Below are positions 8,301-16,368 of a stretch of 64,000 nt of DNA, in pieces; positions within the stretch are counted from its first letter, which is position 1, and each line of letters opens with the position of its first letter. Location: NCBI GenBank assembly GCA_017443145.1, contig JAFSPA010000006.1:186001-250000 (forward strand), given 5' to 3'. The position numbers and the translations under genes were made by a program. Below the pieces are notes generated by a model, which worked only from the letters and a program-made list of their open reading frames with translations, had not been told where the DNA came from and did not search any database. Source of the DNA: Paludibacteraceae bacterium. Its GTDB lineage: Bacteria > Bacteroidota > Bacteroidia > Bacteroidales > Paludibacteraceae.

Positions 8301-9302
8301 AGCCGACGTACCATCCAGCGCGTTGGGGGCGCTAATGAGCTCGTACTTCACTGTTCCGTTTCCAACTTGGGTACAAAGAGTAGATAAATCCAGTTTAGTC
8401 GGATTGGACTTGTCTGTAGTAGCATTTACCTGGCCATTTGCCATCGTCAGCGTTTGGTCCAGGCGATTAACCGTAATAGTAAGTGTGCCGGTCGTTGTGG
8501 CAGATTTCTCATGACAATCTTTCTTAGCTGATATATATGGGTTAGTGAAGGTATATACACCAGCCTTAGTAGCATAGAAATACTTACCTGTAAACGTATA
8601 TGCACCTGTGGAAGAGATTCCTTCCGGATCACTAAACGAATTGGATGTAAAAGCAACAGGCATAAAATCGGTCACATCACCAACACCTATTAGGTTCGTC
8701 ATATCCAATTTGTTTTCATTAGTTAGGGAGACACTGATTGTTTCCGTCGATTGCTTAATCGTAGGGGCATTAGGAGTGATGGTATATGTAATGGAGATAT
8801 TTGTGATGTAAAAATCCTTTGAGTTACTTGTATTATTAGTCAATTTCAGGACTATATTATTGGAGAGTCCACTTGCGTTAGCTGCACTCATGTTTGTCAT
8901 GCCTCCTAACAAATTACCAACATTCTTGGTTGTTCCGTTAAAATTCGCCTTTAAAGAGGATGTTTCCCATGCAAGAGCGGTATAGCCTGTTACATCAACA
9001 GAAATATTAGTAACTTTAATAGACACACTTGGATTGGGATTATAGGTCCAAGAAAATGTACATTCCAATGAATTTTTTCTGCTCACACTAAATCCGGTGT
9101 AATTAATTCTATTATGCGATATTGTCTTCCCGCTTGCAGCAAACGTAAACGTAGCATGATTGCCCTCCATTACAATCTTTCCATCCTTGATATCATCACT
9201 TGAGTTTTGAGAAAAAACACTATTTCCCCACGCGGTGAGGTTAACGGATAGCATGGAGAAAATAAGTATACAAACTTTTACGATGTGTTCAAACTTTTTC
9301 AT
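5352..9302 (-). CDS. Giant multi-domain secreted protein with T9SS-like C-terminal tail
   Basis: A 1316-aa protein. Residues 1-26 are a signal peptide. The N-terminal beta-sandwich-like region (about 30-175) is followed by several immunoglobulin-like repeats (about 175-480) marked by NRLDQTLTMANG and NRVTNTLAFYKS. Around residue 800, ASNWNLNKVPTEIHDVTI begins a region typical of Bacteroidales surface proteins. The last 25 residues include NGQLFILKNGMLYTASG, closely matching the tail of the CotH-like protein at 40550, and probably form a type IX secretion sorting signal variant. No enzymatic motif was recognised. It is transcribed from the promoter at 9479-9510 with an unusually long leader. 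Probably a cell-surface adhesin or structural protein (inference). Confidence 0.85.
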   Translation of the reverse strand: MKKFEHIVKVCILIFSMLSVNLTAWGNSVFSQNSSDDIKDGKIVMEGNHATFTFAASGKTISHNRINYTGFSVSRKNSLECTFSWTYNPNPSVSIKVTNISVDVTGYTALAWETSSLKANFNGTTKNVGNLLGGMTNMSAANASGLSNNIVLKLTNNTSNSKDFYITNISITYTITPNAPTIKQSTETISVSLTNENKLDMTNLIGVGDVTDFMPVAFTSNSFSDPEGISSTGAYTFTGKYFYATKAGVYTFTNPYISAKKDCHEKSATTTGTLTITVNRLDQTLTMANGQVNATTDKSNPTKLDLSTLCTQVGNGTVKYELISAPNALDGTSAKDSCVINGKHFHAWVAGTYTLRASASKTAQYNAATPKEFKVTVNRVTNTLAFYKSEDVRYVEQTVNGAVSTNSNATINTSTTDGSLAYYDAAQNKIFIPNSNNQSFDSKVVTLKVWQEATDVYTASAEKTLTLTVLKYDNSISISGFDNAAHEIKTDHYDNELVLKADNTDYAHYPIYNERISGDDTQASFGEQGENNYWVVYTGQNTGVVEWRLWQNENYKYKAGETTFMVNVINNPNCTCNLVDLSWDNAPTVSSVGNIDFNGIGETLSFELDRNLAAGNAMRYRLWTNNSWSGYESAMDSSVLGGFTAIGPIALGQGENNTTAVEFAKGSNWITGLNTDDPYINNIKVTRKRWMKIKSGSTTEITSLPKMERDVDADPKDAIFYVDFSTCDTIVKVTSDCDHITFGNNLNRDTIAYNTATVATRGFNDVVAVPVYYYSDVAEEKTVTITIYTEYENKTITVPVKTIGYVFEGTTDDDWTKASNWNLNKVPTEIHDVTIEAAAVVSAEQTVRRMDITTGSVTIAPQGGLTIGAGGVTGSTTDNLILKADADAESKTKGQTGYLRLSPEYQGTMPQAAVELYSTAYYDMSVSNHNQTGEWQFVGYPMRGGASAKTVFNKSFLYDWNTTTSAWVNNRKNCVLQPFQGYATSQYRNEEGWLITFTGELVENMDTVISLAYNEGSEFTHNMIANSYVAPIDIANFDDKDFSGIQAAVYIFNTGSREDIKKLGEMRSGSCNIAGQYLSIPIGSARDMKAAFSTPTVIAPMQGFCVHATEKGAFLRLNYESLVWNAANKNTPLHAPSRYAEEPVGSLCVSLYSEGVADNLYMLESDKYDVAFENGYDAKKMNSGEANIYSIVGEDQLAVNATNNFIGTQIGVRTGDTTAYVMTFTHLNSERMLALIDKETNEQIDIFEGTEYTFFAVPNSEINDRFLIVASATAPEITTGIEETNNGIKAYKFIQNGQLFILKNGMLYTASGALVR

Positions 9303-9324
9303 TTTTCTTTGCCTTTCTAAATTT

Positions 9325-9363
9325 TGCTCAGGGTTCGACGATACAACTAATTACTACTGAGCA
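9325..9363 (-). other. Hairpin in the 5' leader of the giant secreted protein
   Basis: Arms TGCTCAG (9325-9331) and CTGAGCA (9357-9363) are exact complements, placed 23 bp upstream of the start codon in a leader of about 170 nt. The rest of the gene-free stretch 9303-9666 holds the promoter at 9479-9510 and the 7-bp-period tract at 9582-9647. Confidence 0.4.
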
Positions 9364-9478
9364 CTTTATATCGTTTTTTACACTATTAATTACGTTTTTT
9401 GCTACTTCGACTTTGCAAAATTGCCGATTTTTAAGATTTTATGTATCAAATAGCCATTTCCATTGTCAAAAAACGGCA

Positions 9479-9510
9479 CAAAATTAATATATTAGTTTGG
9501 AACACGCAAA
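9479..9510 (-). promoter_or_regulatory. Promoter of the 1316-aa secreted protein operon
   Basis: On the minus strand TTTG (9510-9507), 20 bp, TAATTTTG (9486-9479). The predicted leader to the ATG at 9302 is about 170 nt. Confidence 0.7.
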
Positions 9511-9581
9511 TTTTTGGGGCAAAAACGTGCCGATTATTAACAGACGTTAACTCATTCGTAAAAAAGTGTACGTATTTAACG

Positions 9582-9647
9582 AAGTGAAAAGTGACTTTTT
9601 AGTCCAGACAGAGTCCTAAAGTCGAAAGCAGGGAGCAGGAAGAACAG
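9582..9647. repeat. Degenerate 7-bp-period tract downstream of topB
   Basis: AAGTGAA, AAGTGAC at 9582-9595, then AGTCGAA, AGCAGGG, AGCAGGA, AGAACAG at 9620-9647. Weaker than the other arrays. It begins 20 bp beyond the topB stop. Confidence 0.5.
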
Positions 9648-9666
9648 ACAAAGCCCTGAAGTAGGT

Positions 9667-11595
9667 TTAGAAGGGTTCGGCGTAGGTACAGCCTTCTTTC
9701 CAGCGGGAACAGCCGTAACGGGTCTTTCCTCGGATAACGATGCCTTGTCTGCAAACGGGACAAAGCATACCAGCTTTGTTGGACTTGACTTCATAGACCA
9801 CTTCTGCGGTCATAGTCTTGAGTTCTTCGAGGAACTGTTGCGCCGTATATTCGCCACGCTCTATCTCGCGGAGTTTTTTCTCCCAGAGGCCGGTCAGTTC
9901 AGCCGATTTGAGAAGAGGAGAGATAATCGTGTGAATAAGTTCTATACCAACGGGCGTAGCGTGAATAGACTTTCCCTTGAGGACAATGTATTTACGTTGG
10001 TAGAGTTTCTCGAGAATAGCAGCACGGGTAGAAGGACGGCCAATACCGTTTTCTTTGAGTGCATCGCGTAGTTCGTCGTTATCGACGGTCTTACCGGCAG
10101 TTTCCATTGCACGTAGCAGAGTCGCTTCTGTATAGTACTTAGGCGGTTGAGTCGTTTTCTCCTGCAGTTCGGGAGTATGCGGACCGGATTCACCCTCGGT
10201 GAAAGCGGGTAAGGTCTTTTGCTCCTCGGCGTTCTCATCTTCCGCTTGTGTAGCGGCGTTATCGCCAAAGACGACGCGCCAACCGGGTTTGAGAATTTCC
10301 TTACCGGTGACTTTGAAGTCTATCTCGCCTGATTTAGCCAGGACGGTAGTAGTGGAAATCTCACAATCAGGGTAGAAGGCGGCGATAAAACGAAGTGCCA
10401 CGAGGTTGAAGACTTTGCGCTCGTCCTCGGTTATATTATCCGGGCGTTGTCCGGTAGGGATGATCGCGTGGTGGTCCGTTACTTTCTTGTTATCAAACAC
10501 TTTCTTGGACTTAGGCAGTCCAGTTTTGGTACCATCGGCCTTGAGGCCCAAGAGTGGCTGTACCTGCGGGAAATAGTCTTTGATACCATTAAGCGTTGCC
10601 GGCACTTTGGGATAGATATCCTCGCTAAGGAAAGTAGTATCGACACGCGGATAGGTTGTTACGCGCTTCTCATAAAGGGATTGTATGAGTTTGAGCGTCT
10701 GGTCAGCAGAGAAAGAGAATTTCTTGTTGCACTCAACTTGGAGGGAAGTCAAGTCGAAGAGACGCGGCGCAAACTCGTTACCTTTCTTCTTGACGACGGA
10801 GGTTATTGTTAGCGGCAGGTCTTTGATGGAATCGACCAATTGTTGTCCGTATTCAAGGGTATTGATGGCATATTCGTCTTCTTCGGCAGGTAATTGTGCA
10901 GAGAAAAGGGTATCGCGGTACTTGGTCTTGAGTTCCCAATAGGTGCGCGGAACGAAGTTCTCGATCTCGGCTTGGCGTTTGACTACCAACGCCAGAGTTG
11001 GTGTCTGAACGCGACCGATGGAAAGTATTTGTCGGTCCTTCCCTACTCCTTTCGCGTAGCGAAGGGTATAAGCGCGGGTGGAGTTCATACCAAGCAGCCA
11101 ATCGCCGATTGCTCGCATTAGACCAGCTTCGTAGAGATGTTGGTAGTGCGATTGGTCTTTGAGCGCCCGAAAGCCTTCGGAGATAGCGTCTTCGGTCAGC
11201 GAACTCACCCAGAGACGCTTGACGGGACATTTACAACCGGCTTTTTGATATACCCAGCGTTGGATTAGTTCTCCCTCTTGGCCAGCATCACCGCAGTTGA
11301 TTACTTCGTCGGCTTGGGAGATAAGGGCTTTGATGATATTGAATTGTTTCTGAACGCCTTTGTCCTCTGTTACCTTGATGCCAAAACGGGGCGGAATCAT
11401 CGGCAGAGAGGAGAGTGTCCAGGCTTTCCAGTTGTCGCTGTATTCATTAGGTTCGAGCAGCGCGCAGAGGTGTCCAAAAGTCCAGGTTACTTGGTAGCCG
11501 TTACCCTCAAAATAACCATCGTGCCTGGTGTTAGCACCAAGCACTTTGGCTATATATTGTCCTACGGAAGGTTTCTCGGCTACGCAAACGATCAT
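9667..11595 (-). CDS. topB: DNA topoisomerase III
   Basis: A 642-aa type IA topoisomerase, which decatenates and relaxes DNA through a transient 5'-phosphotyrosine link. The Toprim domain opens with CVAEKPSVGQYIAKVLGAN and includes GDAGQEGELI. SIGRVQTPTLALV follows, and the catalytic tyrosine is in TTYPRVDTTFL (near residue 315). The C-terminus has one zinc ribbon with CPVCRQG and CSRWKEGC. The length is close to that of E. coli TopB. Many Bacteroidales carry topB on mobile elements, but no conjugation gene is nearby and this copy looks chromosomal. It starts 10 bp after the BY-kinase-like gene and is probably co-transcribed with it. Confidence 0.93.
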   Translation of the reverse strand: MIVCVAEKPSVGQYIAKVLGANTRHDGYFEGNGYQVTWTFGHLCALLEPNEYSDNWKAWTLSSLPMIPPRFGIKVTEDKGVQKQFNIIKALISQADEVINCGDAGQEGELIQRWVYQKAGCKCPVKRLWVSSLTEDAISEGFRALKDQSHYQHLYEAGLMRAIGDWLLGMNSTRAYTLRYAKGVGKDRQILSIGRVQTPTLALVVKRQAEIENFVPRTYWELKTKYRDTLFSAQLPAEEDEYAINTLEYGQQLVDSIKDLPLTITSVVKKKGNEFAPRLFDLTSLQVECNKKFSFSADQTLKLIQSLYEKRVTTYPRVDTTFLSEDIYPKVPATLNGIKDYFPQVQPLLGLKADGTKTGLPKSKKVFDNKKVTDHHAIIPTGQRPDNITEDERKVFNLVALRFIAAFYPDCEISTTTVLAKSGEIDFKVTGKEILKPGWRVVFGDNAATQAEDENAEEQKTLPAFTEGESGPHTPELQEKTTQPPKYYTEATLLRAMETAGKTVDNDELRDALKENGIGRPSTRAAILEKLYQRKYIVLKGKSIHATPVGIELIHTIISPLLKSAELTGLWEKKLREIERGEYTAQQFLEELKTMTAEVVYEVKSNKAGMLCPVCRQGIVIRGKTRYGCSRWKEGCTYAEPF

Positions 11596-11605
11596 AAGCT
11601 AAGAC

Positions 11606-13387
11606 TTATTTGCCGTTATTGAGCACAACGGCCACATTAGCGAGTCGTTGTTGCGCAGCACAATGGTTGATGAATTCTACCTCATCTTTGGTGACCGTAT
11701 TACCATTGGCCACGAACAGCGTCATGTTGCAGACGCGGTTAGCAAGGAAGGAGTCACTCAACGACATCATCGGAGTGGAATCTACCACGACATAGTCATA
11801 TTGTTTGCGCAGTACGGCGAAGAGTTGTTCGAGTCGTTCGCGCTGGAGTAACTCGCTCGGATTCATTGGCGTAGCACCTGAAAGCAGGAGATCGACGTTC
11901 TTGTTCTTACCCGACGGAACGATGAGGTTCTCAATGGCATAAGTCACGTCTTGGAGATAATCCGTTACGCCGTGTTTGTTGGGTTTAACAAACAGTTCTG
12001 CAACAGCCGGGCGACGGAGATTAAGGTCTACGAGTGCCACTTTCTTATCGAGCAAGCCGAGCGATAGTGCGACATTGGATGCCACATAGGTTGCACCTTC
12101 GCCAGGATTAGAAGAGGTAACCATGAGCACTTTGTTCTTCTCACCCAATTGGCGCAGGATATCCATTCTTAAGATGCGGAATTGCTCAGCTGCAGGGGTA
12201 TTAGCACCTTCTCCGACAACTAATTGTTCGTCCTTTGCACCTTGCAGGATTTCACCCAGATACGGCACTTCTACAAAGTCCTCGAACTGTTTGCGGCCGT
12301 AGATTTTACCGGAAAGCATCACAATGGATATGATGACGATAAACGGAATAGCTATACCGAGGAAGACGCAAAGGATGAGGATGATAGTCAATCGCGGAGA
12401 AACGACATCCGAGCATACGTGCGGTTTGATTACCTCAATGGCCGGCATCGCTGGCGCTCTAAGCGTCAGGGCTTTTTCCTCACGCTTTTGGCTGAGGAAG
12501 AGTCCGAGTTGATCCAGTACTTCTTTGTCTTGAACCGAAGCCCGTCCAGAACTTTTTTTCACATCGGCTATAGTCTCCAAGCGCTCGTCAATAAATTCGG
12601 TCGCGTTTGTGGCTAACTGCTGGCGGTTGTCCACAGTGAGGCGGTTGTATATCTCGATTTGTTTTGCCAAGAGTTCGCAGCCATCGGAAGGACGCTTGGT
12701 CTCAAGTTTAAGGTCAAGAATGGTGCGAGTCTTGGGCGGTATAACACATTTGGCTTTCGAAGAGAAGAGAATTGTTGCCAAATTGGTTGAAGTCACCTGA
12801 ATACGGTAGTTCTTTGCCTTGAGTTCTTTGCGCGCTTGGATGGCAAAGCCATAATCGGTCATGAACGGCTCGTCGAGGTTGGCTACGACGAAACGTTCTG
12901 CCGGATGGTGTTTGCGTTTGATTTTGACGACTACATCGTTCTTGCGCGGCTTGACATACACGGTTATTATTCCACTTATACGGTTGTAATCAGCAGGTTT
13001 GCAGACTACGACGACATCGCTACTCCGGCGACTTACTTCTGTCCAGCGCAGCGCTTTTTTCGTCGCGTACGCAGCTTGGATACCCAGTTCTTCGATAGCG
13101 GAAGCGAGTATATCCCGTGAGGAGATAAGTGCTTTCTCGTCACCTATTTCGATAGAGCGGTTAAGGCTGGCAGCTTGGATTACTCCGGCCCCAGGCATAA
13201 AGGTTGTTTCCTCGCCGGGGCGTACCTGGATACGAGCCTCTACATTATATACGACGGGGGCAGAAAAGAAATAGATCATGCCCAACGCGCAGCAAAGGGC
13301 AAGGCTGATGAGGAACCAGTACCAGTTTTTCGCTACTTGCTTGAATAAGCTCTGCAAATCAAAGGTTTGTTTCAATTCGTTTTCCAT
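11606..13387 (-). CDS. Wzc/BY-kinase-like chain-length protein with degenerate P-loop
   Basis: A 593-aa inner-membrane protein. A Wzz-type N-terminus has membrane helices near residues 25-45 and 365-390 around a periplasmic, partly helical region. The cytoplasmic C-terminal domain resembles bacterial tyrosine kinases that control polysaccharide export. Its Walker A reads NPGEGATYVASN, with Ala where the P-loop Lys should be. Walker A' reads ALVDLNLRRP, with Asn for the second Asp. The Walker B-like YVVVDSTPM remains, and the protein ends at LNNGK without a tyrosine-rich tail. Phosphotransfer is therefore doubtful. Start 13387 is certain because the promoter lies between it and the next upstream Met (13435). 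Confidence 0.85.
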   Translation of the reverse strand: MENELKQTFDLQSLFKQVAKNWYWFLISLALCCALGMIYFFSAPVVYNVEARIQVRPGEETTFMPGAGVIQAASLNRSIEIGDEKALISSRDILASAIEELGIQAAYATKKALRWTEVSRRSSDVVVVCKPADYNRISGIITVYVKPRKNDVVVKIKRKHHPAERFVVANLDEPFMTDYGFAIQARKELKAKNYRIQVTSTNLATILFSSKAKCVIPPKTRTILDLKLETKRPSDGCELLAKQIEIYNRLTVDNRQQLATNATEFIDERLETIADVKKSSGRASVQDKEVLDQLGLFLSQKREEKALTLRAPAMPAIEVIKPHVCSDVVSPRLTIILILCVFLGIAIPFIVIISIVMLSGKIYGRKQFEDFVEVPYLGEILQGAKDEQLVVGEGANTPAAEQFRILRMDILRQLGEKNKVLMVTSSNPGEGATYVASNVALSLGLLDKKVALVDLNLRRPAVAELFVKPNKHGVTDYLQDVTYAIENLIVPSGKNKNVDLLLSGATPMNPSELLQRERLEQLFAVLRKQYDYVVVDSTPMMSLSDSFLANRVCNMTLFVANGNTVTKDEVEFINHCAAQQRLANVAVVLNNGK

Positions 13388-13406
13388 ATAACAACAATTT
13401 AGCGTG

Positions 13407-13438
13407 CAAAGGTACAGTTTTTTTTGCACATACACAAA
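13407..13438 (-). promoter_or_regulatory. Promoter of the BY-kinase-like/topB operon
   Basis: On the minus strand TTTG (13438-13435), 20 bp, TACCTTTG (13414-13407). The leader is about 13 nt to the ATG at 13387. Confidence 0.8.
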
Positions 13439-13486
13439 TAAAAAGTACCGTTTTTTGATTGAAATAGTATTTTTTTATTCAAATTA

Positions 13487-13518
13487 TTTGTCTATATCAG
13501 CTATTTATTGTAATTTTG
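13487..13518 (+). promoter_or_regulatory. Promoter of the AAA+ regulator operon
   Basis: TTTG at 13487-13490, 20 bp, TAATTTTG at 13511-13518. Divergent from the promoter at 13407-13438, with 48 bp between the two upstream elements. Confidence 0.8.
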
Positions 13519-13537
13519 CAGGCTAAAACGAAAAAGT

Positions 13538-14683
13538 ATGACCGTACAAGAGATACAAGGGATTAAGCAGCGGTTCGGGATTATAGGTACGAATAGTGCT
13601 CTGAATCGTGCGATAGAGGTAGCCGTACAGGTTGCAAAGACGGATTTGACGGTACTGATTACCGGCGAGTCTGGTGTGGGTAAGGAACACTTTCCTCAGA
13701 TTATCCATGCTTATTCGGCCCGTAAGCATGGTCCATATTTTGCCGTTAACTGCGGAGCTATTCCTGAAGGGACGATTGATTCGGAGCTTTTTGGTCACGA
13801 GAAAGGCGCTTATACGGATGCGAAGACCGAGCGCAGGGGATATTTTGAGATTGCGAATGGTGGCACACTGTTTTTGGACGAAGTAGGCGAGTTGCCGATG
13901 AGTACTCAGGTTCGATTACTGCGCGTTTTGGAGACTGGCGAGTTTATTCGTATGGGTTCGAGCCAAGTGCAGAAGACGAATGTGCGTGTTGTAGCCGCAA
14001 CGAACTTGGATATACCCAAAGCGATACAGGAGGGGAAGTTCAGGGAAGATTTGTATTACCGGCTTAATACGGTAGAGATTAAGGTGCCGGCTTTGCGTGA
14101 TCGGCGAGAGGATATTCCGTTGCTATTCCGCAAGTTCGCCGTTGATTTTGCAGAGCGGTACAAGATGCCTCCCGTACGTTTGAGCGAAGAGGCGACGCAC
14201 CTGTTGCAATCGTATTACTGGAACGGCAACATCCGTCAGCTTAAGAACGTAGCCGAGCAAGTCAGTATCATGGAGACAAATCATGACATCTCGGCAGAGA
14301 CACTTCGTGAGTACCTGCCGCAGAATGAGATGCAACATGCTATTCAGTTGGCTCACCAACCGGAAACGAGTGATTCTTTCCTTAATGAGCGCGAGATACT
14401 GTACAAAGTGCTGTTTGATATGAAGCGCGATATGAGTGAGATGCGTCAACAGTTGAATGGTCTTCTTGCTGGACAACCGGCTTCCAATCCTGCACCGATT
14501 AATCAGGAGGATTATCAGATGGCGGAGGAGATTAAGGAAGAGACGACTAACTTAGAGGAATTGGAGAAAGAGAGTATCCGTCGTGCGTTAGAGCGCGCAG
14601 GTGGCAACCGCAAAGTGGCGGCGCAGGCTTTAGGATTCTCCGAGAGGACGTTATATAGAAAGATAAAAGAATACGACCTGTAA
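13538..14683 (+). CDS. NtrC-type AAA+ transcription regulator with altered GAFTGA loop
   Basis: A 381-aa protein with a central AAA+ domain and a C-terminal Fis-type helix-turn-helix but no receiver domain. Walker A is GESGVGKE (43-50) and Walker B is GGTLFLDEVGELP. The loop that contacts sigma-54 reads GAYTDA (90-95) instead of GAFTGA. R-finger segments (FREDLYYRLN) are present. The C-terminus ERAGGNRKVAAQALGFSERTLYRKI is a standard Fis HTH. Members with this loop are common in Bacteroidales just upstream of lptE and secG. Whether they work with sigma-54 is unclear from the loop sequence. It heads a cluster with LptE (3-bp gap) and SecG, which suggests envelope-related control. Confidence 0.88.
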   Translation: MTVQEIQGIKQRFGIIGTNSALNRAIEVAVQVAKTDLTVLITGESGVGKEHFPQIIHAYSARKHGPYFAVNCGAIPEGTIDSELFGHEKGAYTDAKTERRGYFEIANGGTLFLDEVGELPMSTQVRLLRVLETGEFIRMGSSQVQKTNVRVVAATNLDIPKAIQEGKFREDLYYRLNTVEIKVPALRDRREDIPLLFRKFAVDFAERYKMPPVRLSEEATHLLQSYYWNGNIRQLKNVAEQVSIMETNHDISAETLREYLPQNEMQHAIQLAHQPETSDSFLNEREILYKVLFDMKRDMSEMRQQLNGLLAGQPASNPAPINQEDYQMAEEIKEETTNLEELEKESIRRALERAGGNRKVAAQALGFSERTLYRKIKEYDL

Positions 14684-14686
14684 GGA

Positions 14687-15199
14687 ATGAGAGTAACAAG
14701 ATTCATACTATGTTTGGCAGTTAGCGTGCTGTGCTGTTCTTGCGCGATATCGTACAAGTTCAACGGCGCGAGCATTGATTATAGCACAACACATAGTATC
14801 TCCGTTGCCGATTTCCCGAATAACGCGGCCTTGGTTTATCCGCCTTTGAGCAATGATTTGAGTGAAGGTATTCGCGACCTGTACCAACGGCAGACCCGTT
14901 TACAAGTGTTGCGTAAAGGTGGGGACTTGGAACTAGAAGGCGAGATTACAGGCTACACACTGACTCCAATGTCCATTACAGCGTCGGACAGTTACTCGTC
15001 CGAAACGAAACTGACTCTGACCGTTCGGGTTCGATTTATCAATAATGTGGCACCAGAAGAGAGCTTCGACAAGACGTATTCGGCGTACCAGACGTTTGAC
15101 TCGTCTCGCTTACTGACAGACGTACAAGATGAGCTCTGTCGGACGATGATAACGGAAATAGCGGAGAATATTTACAACGATACTGTTGCAAAATGGTAA
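14687..15199 (+). CDS. lptE: LptE-like LPS-assembly lipoprotein
   Basis: A 170-aa lipoprotein; the signal ends in a Cys-rich lipobox region (LCCSC), with the acylated Cys near residue 19. The segment SYKFNGASIDYSTTHSISV is diagnostic of the Bacteroidota LptE family, which plugs the LptD outer-membrane barrel and helps deliver LPS. GGDLELEGEITGY is the other conserved block. It sits three bases after the AAA+ regulator gene and upstream of secG, the usual Bacteroidales order. Confidence 0.88.
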   Translation: MRVTRFILCLAVSVLCCSCAISYKFNGASIDYSTTHSISVADFPNNAALVYPPLSNDLSEGIRDLYQRQTRLQVLRKGGDLELEGEITGYTLTPMSITASDSYSSETKLTLTVRVRFINNVAPEESFDKTYSAYQTFDSSRLLTDVQDELCRTMITEIAENIYNDTVAKW

Positions 15200-15204
15200 A
15201 AAAA

Positions 15205-15236
15205 TTTGTGTATATCAAATAATTGTTGTAATTTTG
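15205..15236 (+). promoter_or_regulatory. Promoter of secG
   Basis: TTTG at 15205-15208, 20 bp, TAATTTTG at 15229-15236, giving a leader of about 58 nt. Confidence 0.75.
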
Positions 15237-15300
15237 CGCACTTTTTGTCGAGTGGACAGATATAAACAACGAATTTAACTAATAAAACAACAAAAATATT

Positions 15301-15627
15301 ATGTACATTTTATTTACAATCTTAATCGTTATTGCAGCTATTCTGCTGATTTTGCTTGTATTGGTTCAAAACAGCAAAGGTGGCGGTTTGGCAGCAGGCT
15401 TTGCAAGCGGCAACCAAGTAATGGGAGCTCCTAAGACCGCAGACTTTCTGGAGAAAGCGAGCTGGACGTTGGCTGCCATTATTATTGTTCTGAGCATTTT
15501 AGCAGTAGGCATTAACAAGGGCCAACAAATCAATGCAGACGACAATAGCGCTATTACGGAGCAAGTCCAAGAGGCAGCTGACGCATTAGCACCTGCCGCA
15601 GACTTGAATCAGGAAGCCGCTGAGTAA
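15301..15627 (+). CDS. secG: Preprotein translocase subunit SecG
   Basis: A 108-aa protein with two membrane helices (residues about 2-22 and 54-74). Between them is the conserved cytoplasmic loop VQNSKGGGLAAGFASGNQVMGAPKTADFLEK. SecG assists SecYE in protein export. The acidic, Ala/Glu-rich C-terminal tail is typical of Bacteroidota SecG. Its stop codon directly abuts the stop of the convergent glycosyltransferase gene, leaving no room for a separate terminator. Confidence 0.92.
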   Translation: MYILFTILIVIAAILLILLVLVQNSKGGGLAAGFASGNQVMGAPKTADFLEKASWTLAAIIIVLSILAVGINKGQQINADDNSAITEQVQEAADALAPAADLNQEAAE

Positions 15628-16368
15628 TCACCACGTGTGACGGAACAGGCCTCCGATAATGCAAATAAGCATGTAGAAGGGGTATAAGAGTTCCAATAGC
15701 AATGCATCAAGGAGAGAGACGGACGCGTCTCTTTTCTTTATTAGTCCGTATTCGAACGGGAACTTAAAGAGAATGATAATCGGGCAAAGGAGCTGCAGGA
15801 TATTAGCTGCTACGACGAGCGCCCCGTATCGACGAATATCGCGGTCAGTATAATGCGGTGCCTTTCCCGCCCAACGCATTCGCTGGCGGAAGAACGCTTT
15901 CCAAGTCGTTTGCGGGCGAACAACAGCAGTATAGTGCTCCGAATCGCGGACTTCAATGTTCAGTCCGCGACGTTTGAAGGATTCCAAAAGGAACATATCG
16001 TCTCCGCTGGGGATGTCAGCATGCAGATCCGGCCAACTTTCGAGCCATCGGTCACGTCGCACGATGAGGTTCGCTCCGCTACAGAGAACAGGTTTGCCGC
16101 GCTGAGCTGTTTCGACGGTTATCTGCTGCAAGGCTGCATACTCGGTACGCTGGAGTCGTTCGAGGAGAGATTGACCACCTTCCATTCGCAGAGGGAGAAT
16201 GAGTAAGTCGGCAGTTGTTTCGGGAGTATCGGTGGGCGCGATAATATCATCATCCTGCAGCCAGACGTATTCTGTAGTGGCGGCGGAGATGAGTTTATGA
16301 AGGGCAAACTTCTTGCCCTTGCCCTCATCGTTAATGCCTCGTTGTGGTATTATCCGCGTAATTGACAT
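15628..16368 (-). CDS. Short GT2 glycosyltransferase lacking the N-terminal strand region
   Basis: A 246-aa membrane-associated GT2-like protein. It begins directly at the GKGKKFALHKLISAA segment that normally follows about 70 residues of the nucleotide-binding fold. The DxD-type motif LQDDDI is present, followed by SGANLIVRR, SGDDMFLLESFKRRG and FFRQRMRWAGK (QxxRW-like), and then two or three C-terminal membrane helices. An in-frame TAA lies 10 codons upstream of the ATG, and upstream sequence is aroA, so no longer start exists. It is either a naturally reduced enzyme or a decaying gene. The start overlaps aroA by 19 bp. Confidence 0.8.
   Translation of the reverse strand: MSITRIIPQRGINDEGKGKKFALHKLISAATTEYVWLQDDDIIAPTDTPETTADLLILPLRMEGGQSLLERLQRTEYAALQQITVETAQRGKPVLCSGANLIVRRDRWLESWPDLHADIPSGDDMFLLESFKRRGLNIEVRDSEHYTAVVRPQTTWKAFFRQRMRWAGKAPHYTDRDIRRYGALVVAANILQLLCPIIILFKFPFEYGLIKKRDASVSLLDALLLELLYPFYMLICIIGGLFRHTW

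Noticed and set aside
9667..11595. topB as a marker of an integrated conjugative element
   Set aside because: No tra, mob, integrase or excision genes lie near it, and its neighbours look chromosomal.
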